Below are positions 50,134 to 60,619 of a stretch of DNA of 64,000 nt, piece by piece. A program made the translations under genes and the position numbers. The notes beneath the pieces were generated by a model that had not been told where the DNA came from, did no database searches, and saw only the letters and a program-made list of their open reading frames with translations. The stretch comes from Carposina sasakii (Eukaryota > Arthropoda > Insecta > Lepidoptera > Carposinidae). Position 1 is the stretch's first letter. Every line of letters begins with the position of its first letter. The DNA lies in assembly GCA_014607495.2 (NCBI GenBank), contig CP053154.1:5332001-5396000 (forward strand), read 5' to 3'.

Positions 50134-53100
50134 TACATACATACATACATACAACTAATTCTTTGTATATATTTATGGCCAGGCGCATATTTTTGTGAGA
50201 AAATTATTATGTAAGATTGAAGTATAAAGTTAGATTAAATTACTTGGATTATGTTTATTTTACTCAAAACTAAGATTTAACTGGAACAAGAGCGAGACCC
50301 CCCCAACACAAGCATCTATTTTGCTTCCTGGGGATGTCTCAACTATAATATGTTATGATTTTGAGAGAATAAATACCATTTTTTTTTTTTTTTTATTATT
50401 AATATAAAATGGGCAGAACTACAGGATGATGTCAGATAAAGCCCCGCATCAGCACAGGAATAGTCCTAATACTAGGAGCGCCTATAGAGGACTTTATTAC
50501 TGCAACTAAGATAAGTTTCTAACGCTCATATTCATAGTGGTAACTTGGAGGGAACTCGAGTGGGAGAGGTAGTCATAGAGCATAAGCTATAGAGCGCCAG
50601 TATTCCTAGCGTAATCAAAATTTTATTGTTTTCTACTAATTCACAATGACAGGGCCATAGGGTTGGCTGTTCATATCTGTGCCTACGGATCATATATTAT
50701 AATGCGCGCTATATTAGCTTGCTAAATGCAGGTATATACTACATACATACAATACATAACAGTTAGTTTTTAGATATGGGGCTAAGCGTCAGCACTGACT
50801 ACGAAACGCATGCCACGGTCTGGTCGGTTTCAGGGTGGTGAAAGTTAGGGGACTGTTGTTTTAATTGATGCCTATGCTTCGGCAGTCATGTTAATTAGTT
50901 GGTCATTGTGATGGCAATACTTGTTGTTAGGCCAAGTGACTAATTAGTGAAATTAAAATAACATACATATATTAAACACACGGCCGTGTTAACCAGAACT
51001 GCAGGATCATAAAGGAGATCAGCACAGCACAGCTATGCTTAGCATAGCGGGGATAGACGTAAATGAGCAGTGATAAGTTGCTAAATTATCGCCTGAGATA
51101 ATGTCCAGGTTCCTTAGTCGACTCTTACAACTTGCTCAGAAGGAAATGCAGCTGATGTATTCTAGTGAAGCCCTGCACCAGCACAGGACAAATTAAAATA
51201 TTTTTTTTTTTACGAAAAACCGACTTCCTCGCAAATCTCGAGCGTCCACCTCGCAGGTGGCTTTCCCACGCTGCGCTTGCCGATACGTGGTATCCACTCT
51301 AGAACTTTCCGACTCCATCGGCCATCAGTTCTTCGAGCTATGTGCCCTGCCCATTGCCACTTCTGACAATATAAGCAACATGTTCTGTTCCCAATCATTT
51401 GGGGTCGGTGCAATATGTAGGTACTCTTCTTTCATTCATCCCTATTATCCGTCATCTCGTTATTTTCATGTCTACCTCTTCCTCTATAACCATCTTACTT
51501 CGGACACGGCTTAACGCAACATATAATTTCACCACTTAACACAATTATCTTCATAAGCCTATTGCAGTCTACTACTGGACGTAGGCCTCCCCCTGCCATA
51601 GGGGGATTTTGTTACTAAAAAGTTCCACTATCTGTTTTTCGGCGGCTCCATTATCAGACCCTCGTTTCCTTTATATTATGTGTAGCTGACCAAAATTCTC
51701 TATAAAAAAAAATCTAAAAACTACTCGTGCCTTTTATATTTGAGGATATCCCTAGATTCCTTAGAGATTCCATCATCAGATGTTATGTTTTATATGTAGG
51801 TGATCAAAACGCTCAGTAAAAGTATAAAAACAGACTACATGTGCCTACAATATTTGAGGATTGCCCTCGATTTCTTCAAGATCCCGTCATCAGATCCTGA
51901 CATGATGAATATGGGACCAACTTGGAAGCATACCATGACAAACTATAAAAAAATATTAAATCGGTTCATAAATGACGGAGTTCTGAGGTAACACACATAA
52001 AAATAAAAATAAATAAAAAAAGACATACAAATGAATTGATAACCTCTCTTTTTTTGAAATCGGTTAATAAACGTAGCATAATGTAGGTAGTGTTGTCTTA
52101 TGTGTGTATGCTATCTGATTCTTTTTGAAATAAACTAAAAGAGACGCAACGTTGATTAGAAGTTTACCATTATTCTGATATGGACTTGGCGGAGCAAGTA
52201 AAGTTTTATTGACGTAGAAGTTGCTGCTTTTTAGGTAAGATCTTCACGAGAATGTTGCAAAAGAGATAGAAAGCCGATGATGACGTATGCTGAAACATGT
52301 AGATCTGCATTTGTAGGTGGCCCGAAACCGCTGAGGAAGTACGCAGGCCTAGCCAGGTAAATAACCTATATTTATAACCTTTTTATTTAACTAAGATAGG
52401 GCTCCGAGCATCGCCTGGATGATGAAGTATTTTTGTCGTGAAAACTAGAAACTAATAAAGACCAACAGGATAATATCAATATTTTAATAGTAAATAATAA
52501 CCTATCTAAAAACCAAATTTTGCCAAAATCATAAGACTCCTTTCACATTTGCAATTAGTATTTGTGTGTTGTGTTTTATTAATGAAATATTAGGCGTTAC
52601 AATTCGGAAGTTCAAACATTCACTATGGGTGCGCCCAGCACCTAATCGTGGCGATTGTAGTTAGTGCAAGTGCCTGTTGTCGCAGTTATGAGTTATCAGA
52701 TCCGAGGGTCAGTGGAGGGTCTAGGGCCCGGTGGTGGGCGCACCCATAGTGAATGTTGCGTTTTATGTAATGTTTTGTTGCACTTGTGGAGACCTTAATT
52801 TAGGTCTATGTCGCAATACTGTCGCTATTGCCATGTTTATAGCTGTTGGTCTTCCTTTTTTATTACCTTTTGGTAATACCAAATAAATAAATAAATAGTC
52901 TGAAATTGTACAGAACTGTCATAGATTCATATTGGGAAATACATACATGATGTTGTACATTGTACTTACCTACTTGAAAATAACTTTGCTGTTGCAATCT
53001 ATTTTTTCAGCTTTATTGCAGAATTTGCTCTCACCGCTACCTATCTAGGAGTATGTTGTATTTATACAATTCTCATAGCGGACTCAACTAAACAGGTAAC

Positions 53101-56100
53101 TATTATTTTAAAACTTTAAAGCCAACTGTCAGATCCTCCGGGGTTATCTATGTGTTATTGGTATTGAATTTCAGCAAAAATATAACTCTATGGCTATGGT
53201 ATGAACTTATAACACAACGTTTTGTTTCAGCTCATGGATGAATACTACCCTACAGGAGTTCTTTCAGTAGAATACTACTGCTTAATATTTCTTATACCAT
53301 TATGTATTTTCTGCCAGATTAAATATCTAAAATGGCTGGCCATTTTCTCCTTGCTGGCTAATGTGCTTTTAGTATGCACATACTTAATATGCCTGTATTA
53401 CATTTTTAGGGGAGAACTTAATATTTCTGAAAGACAAATCGCTGGTCAAGTGGCTAGATATCCTGCATTTTTATCGTAAGTATGAAAAATTTTAAACATT
53501 AATATTACATTATACAGAGTGTACAATAATAAAAGGGGCATGTTAAGCCAAATGCTGTGAATTATCCCACTATAGAGAATCTATCTACGAAATTTAAGAC
53601 TCGAATACACATTCCTGAGTTTTTAGGGAATTCTCAACACTATCTAAATTAATAAACATGGTGTTTTCTATTTTCAAATATAATGGATAGATTTCCATAG
53701 CGTTTTTCTTAGTATGCAACTTTTGTTATACCCTGGATAAACTATTATGTGAATAACTATGTATTGCTAAGCGCAAAATTCAAGGATGAAAGGATAATAA
53801 ACTCCAAAGTAAAAGATACAAATTTTCTATATGCGGCTTTGGGAAAGTTTTGTTAGGCCTGTGTTCATCAACGTTCGATTAATGTAATCGCTCGGTTAGC
53901 AGATTTTAAAGGTGTTTTATGACAACTAATGTATAAGATTATTAACATTAAACACATGTATAATTATAAACAAATAATAAATATTTATCAACAACATTGT
54001 TCATATGAAAAAGCGTCAATAACCACCCTTTCAAAAACGTTAATCGGACATTTTGGTTAATCGAACATTGATGAACATGGGCTTTAATGTATTAATCGTA
54101 GGTACTTGTTTGATAATTCATCTAGGTAAACATTAATAAAACTTTAACCGTCCGTAATGTTAATCTTCTTTATGGAAGGTACTAACTTAAACCAGTTTTA
54201 TTTAGTATTTTATAATGCTATTTGTACTATGTTTAATGCAAACTATTCTATTCTCTAATCCTTTGGATTACCTGTGCGACGAGAATTTTATATAGATATA
54301 GATAACCTTCAGTAGAACACATCAGCTACATCTCCTTCCGAGCATGTCGTAGGTAAGAGTCGACTAAGGAACCCGCCCCCTTATTATCTAACTAGCAAAT
54401 GCAAAGCGATAGCGAAAATTGTACAAAATTTGCTGATAGCTTGTCAAATTTGTATTACTTAAAATTAATTTCTAAGGAATTTTGACAGTTCAACGCGAAT
54501 ATTGTACAATTTTTGCTATCGCGCTGCTTCGGCTTTGCTATTGCAAATTAGGTAATTAGGGGGCCGGACATTCTCTCAGGCGATAAGCTAGCAACTTGTT
54601 ACTGATCATTAACATCTTGTCCCGCTTTGCTAAACGTGGCTCTGGGAATTACTTTATCCTGCAGTTCTAGATACCTCATTCGGGAACGCAGCCATGTATA
54701 TGCATGTTTTTGACGGCTGATTGGTGTAGTAGGTTAGTAATAGACGCCATAGGTCCTGGGTTCGAATCCCGGTAGGTGCAAAAATTGATATGATGAATAT
54801 TAATGTTTATTTCCGAGTCCATTAATGTTTCTATACTTATCTATGTATTTATACACCGTTGCTTAGTACCCACGACACAAGACCTTATGGATCTTAGTGT
54901 GGGACTAAGTTAATGTGTTGTGAAGTGTGTGAATATTTATTTTATTTATTTATTAACAACCTAAACAATTTTCAGGACAGTAATATTCGCAATGGAAGGA
55001 GTTGGCGTAGTGATGCCAGTCGAAAATACAATGAAGAAGCCAAAGCATTTTCTGGGATGCCCCAGCGTGCTTGTGGTGGCTATGTCCATCATTGTCTTCC
55101 TTTATGCTACCCTGGGCACGTTTGGGTACTTAAGATATGGAGATGCATTGCAAGGATCGATCACACTGACCCTGCCTGTTGATGAGTGGTCAGTGGTTTT
55201 GTAAATGTTTAAAACGTTGATGCTGTGAAATTATAGTAATTTTTATCTAATTACTAGCTGTTGCCCGCGGCTCCGCTCGTGTGGATTTTGCTTTTTACGT
55301 AGAAGGGGTACAAAAAATTGTTAATGACCTACCGAACATATATATAAAATTTCATAAAAATCCGTCAAGCGTGACACGAGAATTTTATACTATTATATTA
55401 GGTTATGTTTATCTGCTGATTTATTACCTAAGTTGTAATACTTCACAAATTGTAACATTTCAAAATTCACAGAAATAAAAATAGCTCATACACGCCTTTT
55501 TACTAAGTAATACGAGTAATTACTGTAAAAGCAAAACTATAGTTTCATCTGTTTTCATTTTTTACAAAAAAAGTTTACTGGACTTAACTCATTTACATAA
55601 CTTAATATATTTTATCACTAGCTTTTTGTTTTTACATAGATATTCAGGATATATGTGAACTTTTCGTAATTTTTTCTTTATTTTCAGGCCAGCTATATGT
55701 GCTAAGATAGCGATAGCTATTTCAATATTTCTAACCTTCCCGCTGCAGTTCTATGTAGTAATGGACATATTTTTGAAATATACGAAGGCAAAGATTTCAA
55801 AAAAATATTTGTGTGTTTCGCAAGTAGTAATCAGGGTTATTGGTGTATGCTTCTGTGGTAAGTATGCATTACATACCTTTAGACTTTAATCTTTATGATT
55901 AAATGGACAAGGGTCTATAAAAAGACATAATGTAAGTATGTCTAAATTCTGGGGAATGGGGATGGAGGTGATCGTGTATGGGATTGAGCGCAATCAAATG
56001 AGTCTATCTGAATAAAGAGACTGCAGAATTCTCTTAAATTTATTTCCTTAATAGCCTTACATCACATCAGCCTATAGAGGTCCTCCAGGGTACGTCACAA

Positions 56101-57025
56101 ATCTACTGCCATAGGAGGGTTTTGCCAAGTCACCACGCTGTCAGTGACTATACAGAGTGTTTGTGACAGCCAGGCAAATATTGATATCATGATTCTGAGG
56201 CGGAAAACACTGATTTCGCTAAATTGCTAAATTTTCCGACTTTTTTCTTGTTTTCAGGAAAAAATAGTGTGTTTCGTTTAAGTAGGCCTTAAAATTAAAT
56301 AATGACTTAAAAATAAAATTTTAACCTTTGGACGATTTTCTTTAAAAAAAGTTGCTTTCAAATAAGTTCAATTTACTGATCAATCCCAAAGGAGAGTCAC
56401 AAGTAATCCAAAAAATAGCAATGTATCACATAATAACCAATAATCTTATTTAACTAGTCACAAGATCGCCCGATACAATTGGTGCGGAAAGCAAACATTG
56501 CGTATAATCGAATCAAAAATTAATTTCCTGCGAGTAATAACACTGTCGTATAAATCAAAACAATGTTCAGTATCTCAGTATTTGCCTGGCTGTCACAAAC
56601 ACCCTGTATAATAGTATACTACTTTAGATTCTATAATTTCTATAAAAAGGTAGGTTAGTAGATAGGTAGGTATACAAGACCTTTTCATAAAATGATAACT
56701 ACAGTATTGATGTACCTAAGTATGCTTTACTTTATTTACTTGTACATGAAGAAAAACCTCTCTTACTTTCATAGTTGGAGTGGGAGTTGCACTTCCTCTT
56801 TTGGAGCACATCATCAACATCGTCGGTGCTCTCTTCTACTCCATCCTGGGTGTAATCATCCCTGCTGTCATCGACACCATCATCCAATGGAATAATCTTG
56901 GTAGATTTAACTGGGTCTTGTGGAAGAACACTGTTATTATAGCCTTCGGGTTATTGTGCTTGGTCTCAGGATGCACGGTGACCATAAATGATATTATAAC
57001 TATTTTGAGCGGTAAGACAATATAA
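44268..57025 (+). CDS. proton-coupled amino acid transporter, SLC36 family, paralogue A
   Basis: Eight exons, 44268-44356, 45245-45395, 52235-52356, 53011-53095, 53231-53475, 54976-55188, 55688-55857 and 56775-57025, join in phase to 441 residues. Seen: a polar N-terminus with YNPFEHRKVEKPNSD; then the first membrane segments with STANLIKSSLGSGLLAGPLA and FANAGWGVG, the most conserved SLC36 block; YAETCRSAF; YLGVCCIYTILIADS; YYCLIFLIPLCIFCQIKYLK; AMEGVGVVMPVENTM; FGYLRYGD; FPLQFYVVMDIF; and a last hydrophobic stretch ending in DIITILSGKTI. SLC36 carriers import small neutral amino acids with protons at the plasma membrane or lysosome; the fly relatives (pathetic, CG1139) link to growth control. 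Substrate not told by sequence. Intron 2 (6.8 kb) holds a decayed non-LTR element; several other introns hold MITEs or SINEs. The frame is intact. Confidence 0.92.
45118..45240 (+). repeat. 5'-truncated SINE just before exon 2 of SLC36 gene A
   Basis: It aligns with the 3' half of the SINE at 54716-54955: AATGTTTCTAT, TTAGTACCCACGACACAAGA and GTGTGTGATTATTTATT. The SINE tail runs straight into the acceptor TTTCAG that ends at 45244, so the T-rich tract used for splicing appears to be SINE-derived. Confidence 0.7.
45870..46681 (+). pseudogene. retrotransposon ORF1 remnant
   Basis: The first open part (45870-46286) has a basic, disordered start and a coiled coil rich in Lys, Glu, Leu and Ile (LLKKQNEDLKKEIEQLQ, then LEEKIEDLQRTVRK). 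After at least two frameshifts the C-terminal part at 46418-46681 reads FTINEDTPIFVSELLTAKG and LYFLARDLAKSKSYKF, typical of ORF1 proteins in CR1/Jockey-group elements. ORF1 proteins bind element RNA. Broken, so not functional as it stands. Confidence 0.7.
46999..49955 (+). pseudogene. retrotransposon ORF2 remnant (APE endonuclease and reverse transcriptase)
   Basis: The open frame 46999-48555 shows the AP-type endonuclease: TQNIRSV, ILILTECRLD, VVIIGDININ, LDHIIL and TDHSMVVLN. RT motifs follow: ITPVHKGGDKSDINNFRPIS and SQYGFRKGKSTTDAI (48552-48827). One extra T near 48822 shifts the frame before LDLKKAFDTV. Later pieces give GVPQGSVLGPTLFLIYINEL and FYADDTAI, the RT active site, then more breaks. 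49761-49958 is the C-terminal end (NIYPLKLHECKNVVSTWL). Several frameshifts make it inactive. Confidence 0.82.
50062..50152 (+). repeat. (CA)n plus (CATA)n microsatellite
   Basis: About 34 uninterrupted CA units (50062-50129) followed by about 6 CATA units to 50152, in the 3' UTR of the non-LTR element. The reading frames through it are artefacts. Confidence 0.95.
50396..51190. repeat. mixed dispersed repeats in SLC36 gene A intron 2
   Basis: 50990-51190 is an uninterrupted copy of a repeat containing GTTGCTAAATTATCGCCTGA, GGTTCCTTAGTCGACTCTTA and GCAGCTGATGTATTCTAGTG. Its other copy (54330-54670, inverted) is split by a MITE. 50396-50990 has short pieces of similar sequence (GCATCAGCACAGGAATAG) but nothing definite. 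Confidence 0.5.
51196..51413 (-). pseudogene. 3' end of an RTE-type non-LTR ORF
   Basis: The minus strand encodes WQWAGHIARRTDGRWSRKVL, EWIPRIGKRSVGKPPARW and then a short tail, followed by an A-rich run (T-rich on +, near 51200). This WAGHI..R..DGRW and RSVGRP..RW pattern is the familiar C-terminus of RTE-clade reverse transcriptases in Lepidoptera. Only the last 67 codons remain. Confidence 0.75.
51625..52075 (+). repeat. dispersed repeat with internal tandem units
   Basis: Two or three imperfect units share TTTGAGGATATCCCTAGATT, CATCATCAGAT or CGTCATCAGATCCTGAC, and GACCAAAATTCTCTATAAA. It ends AATGACGGAGTTCTGAGGTA and then AACCTCTCTTTTTTTGAAAT. The pattern recalls an abundant moth repeat (from memory). 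The short frame at 51800-51991 lies inside it and is not a gene. Confidence 0.5.
52618..52754. mobile_element. internally deleted MITE, CACTATGGGTGCGCCC family
   Basis: Left end ATTCACTATGGGTGCGCCCA for only about 25 bp, then directly the full right arm to GGGCGCACCCATAGTGAAT. The centre present in 24284-24653 is gone. It lies in intron 3 of SLC36 gene A. The 30 bp before it match, inverted, the 30 bp after 24653. Confidence 0.72.
53511..53740. mobile_element. MITE-like element with TATACAGAGTG ends
   Basis: It begins TATACAGAGTGTACAATAAT and ends CTTTTGTTATACCCTGGATA. An internal ATAGAGAATCTATCTAC is shared with 2232-2250. It lies in intron 5 of SLC36 gene A. Confidence 0.5.
54375..54564. 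mobile_element. 190-bp MITE nested in another repeat
   Basis: Left end GCCCCCTTATTATCTAACTA, right end (inverted) GCCCCCTAATTACCTAATTT, with further inverted blocks GCGATAGCGAAAATTGTACA and GCGATAGCAAAAATTGTACA. It interrupts a repeat that is whole at 50990-51190, between GGTTCC and GGACATT (+ strand order reversed). It lies in intron 5 of SLC36 gene A. Confidence 0.72.
54716..54955 (+). repeat. full-length tRNA-derived SINE
   Basis: The tRNA-like head has A-box-like GATTGGTGTAGTAGG and a perfect B box GGTTCGAATCC. It is followed by a body with TTAGTACCCACGACACAAGA, GTGTGGGACTAAG and a TTTATTTA-type tail. It lies 20 bp before exon 6 of SLC36 gene A, in the same orientation. The body matches SINEs common in moths (from memory of the HaSE type). 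Its 3' half recurs at 45118-45240. Confidence 0.75.
55253..55410 (+). repeat. dispersed repeat, GTTGCCCGCGGCTCCGC head
   Basis: It starts CTAGCTGTTGCCCGCGGCTC and continues to CATAAAAATCCGTCAAGCGT. This is a pattern seen many times in lepidopteran introns (from memory). It lies in intron 6 of SLC36 gene A; only one copy occurs in this window. Confidence 0.5.
56149..56610. mobile_element. MITE, GTGACAGCCAGGCAAATATT family, copy 2
   Basis: Left end TATACAGAGTGTTTGTGACA, right end the inverted GCCTGGCTGTCACAAACACC then CTGTATA. Length 462 bp, in intron 7 of SLC36 gene A. Both ends are well preserved, which defines the family seen also at 19228-19710. Confidence 0.8.
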
Positions 57026-57048
57026 ATATGTAATATCTAATTATTAGT

Positions 57049-57054
57049 AATAAA
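57049..57054 (+). terminator. polyadenylation signal AATAAA of SLC36 gene A
   Basis: AATAAA starts 24 nt after the stop codon ending at 57025. It is the only canonical signal close by. Confidence 0.5.
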
Positions 57055-57059
57055 TACTA

Positions 57060-59430
57060 TGAAATATTGAGTTTCTCTTTTTTATGTTTTGCATAAAGTA
57101 ACATTTATTTTTATCCCGTTAGCAAAAAAAAGTAATTCGATGCAAAATGCGATTCTGCCTGTTTTCCACTATCGGTTAGATAGCATGTAGTATAAATTAG
57201 AATTTCTTTGGATGAAATTGAAGCATAAATTATCCCAACAAATCGAGGGACATGAGTGTTCGGAAAACCAGTTCAAAGAAACTTTATTAAAATTCTTAAT
57301 TTTTGGTTAGCTTAAGCGAGCGGATTGGGTATAGATTTTAGTTTATAACTTCAATTATAAAAAAGCCATATCACAGTTCAATAACTATTTCTCCAGGTTT
57401 TAATTTTGAAAATAAGATTATTACGTAAATAACATAATATGCTAGATTTTTAGCAGTTGTTAGTTCCCAATACCAAAACTTATTTTCGGTTAAGTTTTAA
57501 ATAAAATATATTTTAAAATAACGGGAAGCTAAATGGGACAAAAACTTGAATAAATACCAGTAGATTTTAATTTTTCTCTACTATCAACTGTCTGCTTCGC
57601 TAGCAGTGGATGGCGGGCAATACGAGTATCAAAGTATACCTATAGAATAAAAATAAAAATTGCAACAAATTCGCAGGACCTCTAACCTTGTCTAAAATGC
57701 GGGTAGATGCATAAAAATCCGGTTTTCATAATAAAGGAAGTGAGTGCAATGTCGATCAGTCACCCCGTAGACCAGGCTGGAGACAGTCGGCACGCCGCAG
57801 GTGCTTAAAATACAGCTTCCGTGCAACGTAATGACCGTGACATTTTATTTTAAAACCAGCTATTTTTGTCCGGTCTAGTGTTTCGTTTTTCAGGATTTCC
57901 TCGCTCGTTAAACACTTGATTGGTTTCAGTGGACTTTAAGTATCGACGATGTGAATAATTTGGAGATGTTTTTTGTATTTTAATGCGCGTGTGGTAGTTT
58001 TATTTCTGGACCAAAATAATCTGTGGCATTTTGGTACGGCTTGCTGGAAGCACGTGATGTTGTTATGACAAAGATGTTATAAAACTACAAAGGTACGTAC
58101 TACATTGTAGATTATGTAGAGATAATTTTGCGTAGCTACTAAATTACTTCCTGCCATTATCATTTTCATTAAAATGGTACTATTAAACACAATATTATGA
58201 ACATCGCGTTGTTTAGTCAGAAATAGTTTTAAAGGACTTTCATGTCAAGTGCCTAAAGTGGTCGACCTGTAAGAAGTAAATTCTGACTTAAATTTAAAAG
58301 TTTTCAAATTCTGACAAATTGCATCATACTCGTACTAAAAAAATACTAACTCGTCGCAAAAAGATTCGATTCACGTTTAAAAGTTCATATAGACTAGAAC
58401 TTTATCGATATCATGATCATAAGTCAGGATGTAATTCATGAGGCCGCGACCACTGAAGCTATTGTAATCTTAGTATGGTCATACTATAATTTTGGAGACA
58501 ATGCTTCAACAGAAGTCATGTAATAAATGTAATAGAAAATACTACAAGACTATTTATGTTTACGCACCGCTTTATTTTATATCGGCGTCGGCGCAGCTGA
58601 GTTTTTTACGAGCTCTTTTCTGTCAAAAATATTTCCCGCCTTCATATTTTGGCAGATGCTCCATTCAAAGGCATGTACACGATAATCTTGCAAATATTGC
58701 ATCATCGGTTTGTATTGATAATGTACTATTTAATTAAAAGTAGTTCATTGCGAGTGATTGAATACATTCCATCTACATACAACATACATGACGATTATTA
58801 TCGTCTATTATCAATCAAACAGAAACAATAATGAAAAAATTGTACAACAATACAAAGCCATTTTTCAAATCAAAGTAAAGTTACATTGATTAATCTACCC
58901 TAACAATGTTCGGTTATAAGTGCAAATGATTATTTCAAATCTATATTGAGCCATAATGAAATTAGTTAATTTAGGTTGGGATTTACCTTAAAGATGTCTA
59001 ATCTTGCATGATTATACTCTCAGAACTATGAGATTAGGTATATCTATATTAAGACTGTATTTAAGCCCTTTCAAAATTAAGGATTGATTTACAAAATTGT
59101 TTTTTTTTTTGTAATTTGAGGAACTTGGCTCAGACTTTTCGACCTTTTTTTGATGATGTGTAGCAGAAAATTCACTCCTTTAAATGTAAGATAGTAGGCG
59201 TACCTTACGTTATATATTTGTAGATTGACATACAATATATCTATGATTCATAATTTCACGTTTAGAAAACGTTGAAAAAATCGTGTTAGGTAATCCGAAG
59301 CTTGCTACATGAACATGCTGGAATAACAATTTCCGAGTCCCGTTCAAAGACATTTTAGACTAATTGTGTTCTCATAAAGTAAAAGTCAATTACGAGAACC
59401 CACGTATTTTAATCGAACTAGTATTCTAGT
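57060..59430. other. intergenic between the two SLC36 genes
   Basis: No coding feature recognised. 57730-58090 is less AT-rich and ends ACTACAAAG before GTACGTAC, so it could hold a non-coding first exon of gene B; this is a guess. The frames at 58492-58831 are unsupported. Confidence 0.4.
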
Positions 59431-59437
59431 ATTCTTT

Positions 59438-59940
59438 ATTGTACACATAATTTTTTATCATAGACAGTAAGGTGTAAAAGAAATAGTACAAAGGCGAGCT
59501 TATCTGTAAAAGAGATTTCTTCCAACAAACCATTAAGTACAAAGAAAATTTTATAATATATAAAAGGAATATCATATGTGCACACGTATTAAAATATAAA
59601 TAAACTTAACACAAAATAAATATATTTACTAAATAATAACAATACATAATTATCTACTTAGATATATACATAATAGGGACATACATATATATAATAAAAT
59701 ATATATCTATTATATATACATATTATACATTATTATACATTACATATTATATATATATACGAACTTCTAAAATATGAAGCAATGTTAGAACTAGAAAGAT
59801 GCTAGCGCCAATATTTAGGGGACTTTGTTTCTAAAACGAGGTACATTTTATGGGTATGTAATACAGGAGGTATGAAGCATTAACTTAACAGACTTAATAG
59901 TCGCCATATACAGACCAGACGCTTTTGTGGTGGGGCTTAA
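59438..59940 (-). mobile_element. 3' UTR of a CR1/Jockey-like non-LTR element
   Basis: Its + strand start TATTCTTTATTGTACACA and the block AAAGGCGAGCTTATCTG then AGAGATTTCTTCCA match 10415-10520. The AT microsatellite-like middle is variable. Almost nothing of the ORF remains, so it is a severe 5' truncation. Confidence 0.65.
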
Positions 59941-59944
59941 CATA

Positions 59945-60615
59945 CTTATCCGTTTTTTTTTTTATTATTATTAAAATAATCCAAGAAAATAGTATAACCA
60001 CCTATAGTAATCCTAAAGTACCTTAATACTCGGTACTAATGCAAGGGTTCTGTAACTTTTTCATAGTGATTTCATAGTATTTAACCGGTAAGTTATAGAT
60101 TATTGATAATTTTAACAAACATAATTAGGTCATTAGCCTTTAAAGCTCAGAAGTTTGAAAATTATTAAACCTTCCTTGCAACAAACGCACAAAATCAGTA
60201 AAACCAGTTTAGAGTTTTGACAAGAATAAGAAACAGCAATTCCTTTTTTGTTACTTCTAAATACCTACGTGTTTTAAGGAAAATCACCAAAATCTTATTA
60301 GTGAGCTAAGATTACCTCTTAAGAACACACGGCATGATTGTTTCTAACAAATAAAGCTTTGTATAATATACGTAGAGGTACGAGTAATAAGATAATTTCT
60401 GATAACATATACAATTATTTTACAGCTGAAGAACAGTTGGATGCAAACTTCAGACTTATATACATGCTATGAAAATATATAGAAATTTTATGATTTTTAC
60501 ACACAATAGCTAAATAACCATATAGTGCAATTAGCGTGGTAATCGTTCACGGCTGTGACTTTAAATACACATAGATTATATTATTATACACGTTTGTTTC
60601 GAAGAATATTGTGTT
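59945..60615. other. upstream region of SLC36 gene B
   Basis: AT-rich, with no repeat or gene recognised and no convincing TATA box before the ATG at 60620. Confidence 0.4.
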
Positions 60616-60619
60616 CACG

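Larger units (their letters stand above)
45480..50395 (+). mobile_element. CR1/Jockey-like non-LTR retrotransposon, decayed
   Basis: An ORF1 remnant (45870-46681), an ORF2 remnant with endonuclease and reverse transcriptase (46999-49955), then a 3' UTR with a CA microsatellite, ending near AATAAATACCA plus a T run at about 50395. The left boundary is not certain; the 5' UTR could begin anywhere from 45480 to 45860. It lies in intron 2 of SLC36 gene A in the same orientation as the gene, and makes up most of that intron. Confidence 0.78.

Noticed and set aside
49995..50198. Open frames across the CA microsatellite on both strands
   Set aside because: They encode alternating Thr/His or Cys/Val only, an artefact of the dinucleotide repeat.
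51800..51991. Small protein of 63 residues
   Set aside because: The frame is inside a dispersed repeat whose internal tandem units explain it.
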